34,251 nt of DNA, taken from positions 1 to 34,251 of the forward strand of contig JAITXS010000195.1 in the NCBI GenBank assembly GCA_031284645.1. The letters run 5' to 3'. Both the position numbers and the translations under genes were made by a program. The notes under the pieces were generated by a model. The model saw only the letters and a list, made by a program, of their open reading frames with translations, was not told the DNA's origin and searched no databases. The DNA comes from Spirochaetaceae bacterium (GTDB lineage Bacteria > Spirochaetota > Spirochaetia > Treponematales > Breznakiellaceae). Shown piece after piece: positions 28,108 to 34,251 of this stretch (positions are counted from its first letter, which is position 1; each line of letters opens with the position of its first letter).

Positions 28108-29127
28108 TTGAGGATTTTTATGAAACAGAAATGCATGTTTACTGCGGCACTTTTTATCTTATTGTGTTCCGCAACGCTGGTATCCGCCGCGCCTGTTACA
28201 ATCAGGCTCGCCTCGCTGGTGCCGGAAAACACTGATTGGGGTAGGGCTCTGAATAAGATGGCCCAACAATGGTCTGAGGCAACAAACGGAGAGGTTATTG
28301 TCAAAGTTTACCACGGCGGGGTTATCAGCAGTAACGAGAGTGAGATACTGCAAAAATTGAACCAAAACCAGATTCAAGCCGCCGTGTTATCATCGGCAGG
28401 CATGAGTAAGATATCCGAAAAAATTTTAACTTTAAGCTGCCCTTTCCTTATCAGAAATGACGAGGAGCTTGATTATATTCTAGCTGATCTCAAGCCCACA
28501 CTGGAGTCACAGATTGATCGTAACGGATACAAGGTTGTCGCATGGTCAAAAGCCGGCTGGATTAAATTTTTCGGACGCCGTCCTATTTTTACCCCACCGG
28601 ATTTAAGATCCCAGAAGATTGCCTCCGGAGAAGTCCCGGCTTTGAACAACGCATTTAAGGCCTTAGGTTATACGATTACCGTAATGGCTTATAATGATGT
28701 GCGTACTGCGCTTGAGGCAAACAGAATTGACGCTTTTTTTCAAAGCCCTGTCTATGCCGCTTCCATGCAGCTTTTTAACACTGCGAGAAATATGTGCTCA
28801 TTAAATGTCGCGCCGTTCATGGGAGGCATTGTACTTAACCAAGCCGCATGGCGAAGGATTCCGGATAAATACAAAGCCAAACTGCTTGAAATTTCCGGAC
28901 AGGTTGAAATTGACAATAATAACGCGATAGCCGCACTTGAACGCTCTGCCATTGATATTATGCTCAAAAACGGGCTTGTTATCAACGAAGTAAGTCCGGC
29001 CCAGCAAAAACTATGGGAAGATGAGAGTAATGCGGCCATGTCATCCTTATCAAACGGGGGAAGCGCTGCCATTGATCCTGAAATATATCAACGCATTGAA
29101 ACATTACTCCGTCAAATCAGGAAATGA
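28108..29127 (+). CDS. dctP: TRAP transporter substrate-binding protein (DctP family)
   Basis: 339 aa; signal peptide; APVTIRLASLVPENTDWGRALNKMAQQWSEATNGEVIVKVYHGGVISSNESEILQKLNQNQIQAAVLSSAGMSKI. Confidence 0.92.
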   Translation: MRIFMKQKCMFTAALFILLCSATLVSAAPVTIRLASLVPENTDWGRALNKMAQQWSEATNGEVIVKVYHGGVISSNESEILQKLNQNQIQAAVLSSAGMSKISEKILTLSCPFLIRNDEELDYILADLKPTLESQIDRNGYKVVAWSKAGWIKFFGRRPIFTPPDLRSQKIASGEVPALNNAFKALGYTITVMAYNDVRTALEANRIDAFFQSPVYAASMQLFNTARNMCSLNVAPFMGGIVLNQAAWRRIPDKYKAKLLEISGQVEIDNNNAIAALERSAIDIMLKNGLVINEVSPAQQKLWEDESNAAMSSLSNGGSAAIDPEIYQRIETLLRQIRK

Positions 29128-31091
29128 GGTTTCATGTGAATAAAAAAACAACGGGGACCCGGAACAGCGTACTTCCCGGCACGATAGCCGAAAAACAAAG
29201 CGTGATCTGTTCTATTGAGGATTGGATCTGCAATATCGCACTCATTCTTCTTGCCCTTGTTCCTGCACTTGATTATCTGCTGAGCATTACCATTCACCGG
29301 GGGATTCCCTCATCAAGTGAATTAGTCCCGCAGCTGCTTTTGATTGCCGGTCTTGTTTCGGGAATGATTACCACAAGAAAACAGGAACATCTTGCCATAG
29401 GGTTGATTCACTATATTAAGCATGAAAAAGTCCTGAAAGTTTTAAAAATAATAAGCGCTTCACTTTCATCGTCTATCGCGATACTTTTGAGTTTTGCTTC
29501 TCTTGCCTATATTAAAACTGCGCTCTCGCCTCCGTGGATGCTATGGTTCGGCGAAGAAGCTCAAAGCGCACAGATGATTGCTTTTCTTCCGGCTTGGGCT
29601 TTTGCGCTTTTTCTTCCTCTCGCTTTTTTTGTTATCGCTCTGCGTTTTACCCGCCTGATTCCTTTGCCTGAAAAAATCAAACCCCTGTCGTTTATACCGG
29701 TGATTTTTGGTGTTTTCTGTGCAGTACCTGTTATCCTGAAATTTATATGGGGCCTTAATTTGCCTCCTGCCGCCTTTGATATATCTGATTGGTATATAGG
29801 GATAGCCGACTTTATAAAAATACCCGCCATTATTTTTTTAGTTGTCATGGCATTTGGCGGAACGCCTCTTTTTATTGTTTTTGCGGGAGTCGCCATGCTT
29901 CTTTTTGAAGCTGAAGCTTGGGAAATTGATACGATAATAACGGACGTTAATTTTACTTTGACAAAATCTGATTTTATCGCGATTCCGCTTTTTACCCTGA
30001 CCGGATTTTTCCTTTCGGAGAGCAAGGCCGGGGAACGTCTTGTAAATGCCTTTAAAAGCTTTTTCGGGTGGTTCCCCGGTGGTGTCGTCATTGCAACGGT
30101 TGTGCTTTGCGCTTTTTTTACGACATTTACCGGTGCCTCGGGCGTCACGATACTTGCCCTTGGCGGTATTCTCTATACCGTCCTTTCTGAAAACGCGCAA
30201 TATTCCCCCGGTTTTTCAACCGGCTTAATCACATCCTCGGGAAGTATCGGACTACTCTTCCCCCCGAGCCTTCCGCTTATTCTGGTCGGCGTTACCATAC
30301 AGCAGAGCATTCTGGAGCTTTTTGCGGCGGGTTTTATTCCGGGCTTAATATTAAGCTGTGCGATGATACTGTTTGGTATTATCGTTTCAATAAAGACAAA
30401 AGTACCGCTTGAAAAATTCAATATCAGGAAAGCTCTTCGTTCATTAAAAGCCTCGTTCTTTGAAATATTACTCCCTATTATGCTGCTCTATGGCTATATT
30501 GGTTTGGGTTTATCTCTTGTTCAAATAAGTGCGATTGCACTGGTTTATATTTTTTTTATTGAAGTTTTTATCACAAGAGAAATACCGTTAAAAAATGTTC
30601 CGCGCGTTTTCATCAAGGCAATTCCGATTATAGGAGGTATACTCTCGATTATCGCCCTTTCCAAGGGCCTCTCAGACTATGTCGTATATACACAGGCCCC
30701 TGAAAATTTCGCACACTGGCTGCAAACAGCGGTAAGCTCAAAAATCGTATTTCTTTTAATTTTGAACCTTGCCCTGATCTTTGTCGGTTGTTTTATGGAT
30801 ATTTTTTCCGCTATAGTCGTGGTTCTGCCACTGATTATTCCGCTTGGTCAAGTCTATGATATAAATCCGCTCCATTTGGGCATTATATTTTTAATTAATC
30901 TGGAAGCGGGTTTTTTAACGCCCCCGGTGGGTTTAAACTTGTTCCTCGCAAGCTACCGCTTTAAAAAACCCTTTGTTGAAATATGTAAATATGTTTTTCC
31001 CTTTTTACTAATCCAGCTTGCCGTGGTCTTTTTGGTAACCTATGTGGATGATCTTTCTCTATTTCTGCCGGCCCTCTTGAATTCTAAGTAA
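29124..31091 (+). CDS. dctQM: TRAP transporter fused small and large permease (DctQM)
   Basis: 655 aa; N-terminal DctQ-like 4-TM part then DctM (FTLTGFFLSESKAGERLVNAFKSFFGWFPGGVVIATVVLCAFFTTFTGASGVTILALGGIL). Overlaps dctP by 4 bp. Confidence 0.9.
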   Translation: MRFHVNKKTTGTRNSVLPGTIAEKQSVICSIEDWICNIALILLALVPALDYLLSITIHRGIPSSSELVPQLLLIAGLVSGMITTRKQEHLAIGLIHYIKHEKVLKVLKIISASLSSSIAILLSFASLAYIKTALSPPWMLWFGEEAQSAQMIAFLPAWAFALFLPLAFFVIALRFTRLIPLPEKIKPLSFIPVIFGVFCAVPVILKFIWGLNLPPAAFDISDWYIGIADFIKIPAIIFLVVMAFGGTPLFIVFAGVAMLLFEAEAWEIDTIITDVNFTLTKSDFIAIPLFTLTGFFLSESKAGERLVNAFKSFFGWFPGGVVIATVVLCAFFTTFTGASGVTILALGGILYTVLSENAQYSPGFSTGLITSSGSIGLLFPPSLPLILVGVTIQQSILELFAAGFIPGLILSCAMILFGIIVSIKTKVPLEKFNIRKALRSLKASFFEILLPIMLLYGYIGLGLSLVQISAIALVYIFFIEVFITREIPLKNVPRVFIKAIPIIGGILSIIALSKGLSDYVVYTQAPENFAHWLQTAVSSKIVFLLILNLALIFVGCFMDIFSAIVVVLPLIIPLGQVYDINPLHLGIIFLINLEAGFLTPPVGLNLFLASYRFKKPFVEICKYVFPFLLIQLAVVFLVTYVDDLSLFLPALLNSK

Positions 31092-31105
31092 GCAGGACAG
31101 GTGGA

Positions 31106-33040
31106 GTGGACTTTGCCGCCCTAAAAAAACAAGCCTCAGAGGCTCCCCTTGAAAGCGGATGCTATATCATGCGTGATGAAAAGGGGAAGATCATCTATGT
31201 CGGCAAAGCAAAAATCCTGCGTAAGCGGCTTCAATCATACTTTAGCGGCGCAAAAGATATAAAAACTGCGACATTGATGCGTACGGTGCGCTCAATTGAG
31301 ACCATCATTGTTTCTAATGAATATGAAGCCCTCCTTTTAGAAAATACCTTAATTAAGCAGTATACGCCAAAATACAACATCAGTTTAAAAGACGGAAAAT
31401 CATATCCGGTTATCAGGATTACGGCGGAAGACTTCCCGAAAATATTCAAAACCCGTTTTATTGTGGAGGACGGATCGCGTTATTTCGGGCCTTTCCCCAA
31501 TGTCAAGGCACTTGATAATCTTTTAAATACCCTTTTAAAAATCTTTCCCATACGGAAATGCGGCATCCTGCGTAAAAGAAAAACTCCCTGTGTGTATTTT
31601 CATATAGAGCAATGTCAAGCGCCGTGCTGCGGGAAAATAACGGCGGTGAAATACGCTCGGTATGTTGAGCATATCGCAAAACTTTTGGAGGGAGATACTA
31701 CTCCCATCACGGTTGAACTTACGCAAAAAATGCATAAGGCGGCACGGAATTTGTTTTTTGAGAAGGCGGCACGGTACCGCAATACGATAAACGCGATAAG
31801 TGAACTGTCCTCGCTTAACGCAGTGGTTGATTTTGATACGGAGTCACGTGACTATATTGCTTCGGCAAGTGAAGGAGTACTTAGCAGCTACACGGTTTTT
31901 TCTATGCGCGGCGGGAAACTGAGCAACAGGGAACTGTACCGTACAAAAAGTGCGGCGGGGAACTACGATTCTCTTGAGACATTTATCATGTCATATTATT
32001 CGCCGGACAACCCGCCTCCGGCAAAGATCTATGTTGAGGAGCATCCGATCGAAGTCGATGAGAGAGCGCCGGAAACGGATAATTCGGATTATACTGAAAA
32101 GGATACGAACAGGGATACCACTTTATTATATAATATAAAAAAATATATTCACGACCAATTTAATCTTATGCCTGAAATAACGATACCAAACGATAAACGT
32201 CACCGCGCCGCGCTTGCGATGGCAAAACAAAACGCACTTGAAGATTTACGTAAACAACTAAAAGAACGCGGTGCCGGAGCGGCTCTTGACGAGTTAAAGA
32301 GTGCACTTCATTTACAGAACCGCCCTGAGCGTATAGAAGGTTTTGATATAGCTCAGCTTGACGGAAAACACCCTGTAGCAAGTTTAATTTCATTTTATAA
32401 CGGTGTTCCGGATAAAAAAAACTACCGCTATTTTAAGCTTAGAAGCGTTATCGGTATTGTTGATGATTTTGCGAGTATGCGGGAGGCGGTGCGCCGACGT
32501 TACTCGCGCCTGCTTGCCGAGAACAAAGAATTACCCGACATGATTTTAATTGACGGCGGCATAGGACAGGTAAACGCAGCAAAAGGGGTGCTTGATGAAT
32601 TGGGCGTATACTGTGATATAGCGGGCCTTGCAAAACGTGACGAGGAAATTTGGCTGCCCTCGGAGACTATTCCGGCAAAACCGATAAAACTTCCCCGGGA
32701 TTCCGAGGCGCTAAAAATACTGCAAGCCGTGCGCGATGAAACGCACCGTTTTGCAACCGGATTTAATCAGCGCCTGCGCTCAAAAGATCTGTCCTTTGAT
32801 TCGCTTGAATCTGTTGAAGGTATCGGCCCCAAACGGGCGGCGCTTCTTATAAAAGAATTCCAGTCAATCAAAAATATTGCTGCGGCAAAGCCCGAAGAAA
32901 TACACAAGCGCTGCTTTATCAGTCTTGAATTGGCTCAAACAGCCATCGCCGCATCCCGACTTGCCCTTGAAAATCAGGCGGCCCGCAAAAAGGCACTCAT
33001 AGGGCCAAGGGTTGAGGGTATAGGGATTTCTTGTCCTTAG
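31106..33040 (+). CDS. uvrC: Excinuclease ABC subunit UvrC
   Basis: 644 aa; GCYIMRDEKGKIIYVGKAKILRKRLQSYF (GIY-YIG), RPERIEGFDIAQLDGKHPVASLISFYNG, C-terminal HhH (SVEGIGPKRAALLIKEF). Confidence 0.96.
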   Translation: MDFAALKKQASEAPLESGCYIMRDEKGKIIYVGKAKILRKRLQSYFSGAKDIKTATLMRTVRSIETIIVSNEYEALLLENTLIKQYTPKYNISLKDGKSYPVIRITAEDFPKIFKTRFIVEDGSRYFGPFPNVKALDNLLNTLLKIFPIRKCGILRKRKTPCVYFHIEQCQAPCCGKITAVKYARYVEHIAKLLEGDTTPITVELTQKMHKAARNLFFEKAARYRNTINAISELSSLNAVVDFDTESRDYIASASEGVLSSYTVFSMRGGKLSNRELYRTKSAAGNYDSLETFIMSYYSPDNPPPAKIYVEEHPIEVDERAPETDNSDYTEKDTNRDTTLLYNIKKYIHDQFNLMPEITIPNDKRHRAALAMAKQNALEDLRKQLKERGAGAALDELKSALHLQNRPERIEGFDIAQLDGKHPVASLISFYNGVPDKKNYRYFKLRSVIGIVDDFASMREAVRRRYSRLLAENKELPDMILIDGGIGQVNAAKGVLDELGVYCDIAGLAKRDEEIWLPSETIPAKPIKLPRDSEALKILQAVRDETHRFATGFNQRLRSKDLSFDSLESVEGIGPKRAALLIKEFQSIKNIAAAKPEEIHKRCFISLELAQTAIAASRLALENQAARKKALIGPRVEGIGISCP

Positions 33041-33085
33041 CTAAACCCCCGGCAATATGGCTGCAACGAGAGGCAGCGGATCATC

Positions 33086-33853
33086 ATGCTTAAAGTTAGA
33101 AATATGTACAGCGGCTATGACAAAACCGATATTGTAAAAAACATCAGTCTTGACGCAGGGAAAGGGGAAGTCCTTTGTATCGTAGGTACCAACGGCTGCG
33201 GCAAGAGTACCTTGTTAAAAGCCCTGATCAACACCCTCCCCTACCGGGGCAGTATAACGATTGACGATAAAGAAGTGTCATCGTTTTCAAGAAAAACGCT
33301 CGCACAAAAGATCGCATTCATGGGGCAGTTTGAGCAGATATTTTTCCCGTACACAGTGTTTGATACGGTTGCACTTGGACGCTACGCCTACGCACATGGC
33401 TTTTTAAAGTCATATTCAAAAAAAGACAATGAAATAATTGATAATGTACTGGAGCGCATGAACTTGAGTGATGTCCGACATAGACTTATCAACGAGTTGT
33501 CCGGTGGTCAGCTGCAAAGAGTTTTCCTTGCCCGTGTTTTTGCCCAGACACCGGAAATCATCCTGCTTGATGAGCCGACGAATCATCTTGATCTCTCGTA
33601 TCAAATTGATATCTTGGCGGCTCTTCGCGCTTGGGTAAAAGAAAACGACACAATCGCGATTATTGTACTGCACGATCTAAACCTTGCTCATTATTATGCG
33701 GACAACGCCGTCATAATAAATCACGGGACTATCGTCTCGCACGGAGATCCGCGAAAAATATTCAGCGGTGCGCCGTTAAAAGAAAGCTATGGTATGGATG
33801 TAAAACAATTCATGCTGGATTCACTCTCAAAATGGAAGTGCCGGAAGCAGTAG
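33086..33853 (+). CDS. ABC transporter ATP-binding protein, iron-siderophore/cobalamin type (FecE/BtuD-like)
   Basis: Walker A GTNGCGKSTLLKAL, signature LSGGQLQRVFLARVFAQ, Walker B IILLDEPTNHLDL. Confidence 0.92.
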   Translation: MLKVRNMYSGYDKTDIVKNISLDAGKGEVLCIVGTNGCGKSTLLKALINTLPYRGSITIDDKEVSSFSRKTLAQKIAFMGQFEQIFFPYTVFDTVALGRYAYAHGFLKSYSKKDNEIIDNVLERMNLSDVRHRLINELSGGQLQRVFLARVFAQTPEIILLDEPTNHLDLSYQIDILAALRAWVKENDTIAIIVLHDLNLAHYYADNAVIINHGTIVSHGDPRKIFSGAPLKESYGMDVKQFMLDSLSKWKCRKQ

Positions 33854-33981
33854 AAAAAATATACTCCGGAATACCCGGATTTTATTTGAACGGTACTCCG
33901 GTGCATTTTTCCACTTTCAATAGCCTGTTGAACGGAGGCTGTGTGCCGGTGCGAACATTGTACGTGCGGAGTAAACTTTGA
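33832..33981 (+). CDS. Short ORF (49 aa), possible truncated gene next to an IS end
   Basis: MEVPEAVEKIYSGIPGFYLNGTPVHFSTFNSLLNGGCVPVRTLYVRSKL*, overlapping the ABC ATPase 3' end. Confidence 0.35.
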   Translation: MEVPEAVEKIYSGIPGFYLNGTPVHFSTFNSLLNGGCVPVRTLYVRSKL

Positions 33982-34138
33982 AAATAATTGATTATATAAA
34001 TCCCTCCGGTTAATAGAGCGCAGTTAATAGATCGTGTCCGTGCGTGATGCTTAAAAATAAAACCTAGCCGAAAAACAGGCGACTAAAAACTAAAAATCTA
34101 GCCCAAAATATAATAGGTCTACAGAAAGGTAGATCAGA

Positions 34139-34251
34139 ATGGGGTTAGATATGCATAGCAGACACGAGATTGTAAGATGTAATTACAAAGCGTATCAGAA
34201 GGCAGGCAAGAAAGAGAAAAAAGAGATGCTGGACAGGTTGGCGCCAACTAC
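34139..34251 (+). CDS. Probable insertion-sequence transposase, N-terminus only (runs off the window)
   Basis: MGLDMHSRHEIVRCNYKAYQKAGKKEKKEMLDRLAPT..., open to the edge. It resembles the basic N-termini of ISNCY/integrase-core transposases common in treponemes (recalled, not searched). AT-rich leader with repeated aaaacctagcc/aaaatctagcc motifs. Confidence 0.5.
   Translation, partial: MGLDMHSRHEIVRCNYKAYQKAGKKEKKEMLDRLAPT

Overview
The window looks like chromosomal DNA from a Treponema-like spirochete; this is inferred from gene content, not from a search. It has two parts.

(A) Positions 1 to about 8109 are the int-proximal end of an integrated mobile element. It carries a tyrosine recombinase beside the 3' end of a tRNA-Tyr gene, an XRE repressor, an excisionase-like HTH protein, a RusA resolvase, a DUF932 protein, a DUF4942-type DNA methyltransferase that runs off the left edge, and several small unknown ORFs.

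(B) Positions 8109 to 34251 are mostly housekeeping and transport genes: tRNA-Tyr, tRNA-Thr, groEL, ruvC, clpB, a BglII-like type II restriction-modification pair between 52-bp direct repeats, a double-TetR regulator with a TolC/MFP/RND operon and a small PII-like protein, lipoproteins, livH, an NfeD/flotillin pair, a DctP plus fused DctQM TRAP transporter, uvrC, and an Fe/B12-type ABC ATPase. The start of a probable insertion-sequence transposase lies at the right edge.

The most unusual observations are in the element's control region. A perfect 13-bp dyad lies next to the XRE gene and overlaps a predicted divergent promoter. That promoter leads directly into a roughly 100-nt structured RNA (6072..6169: 9-bp closing stem, two internal hairpins, T12 tract). 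A second structured, U-tract-terminated leader lies before the excisionase-like gene (minus strand, about 5204..5125). All structures were found by eye, with no folding or database search.
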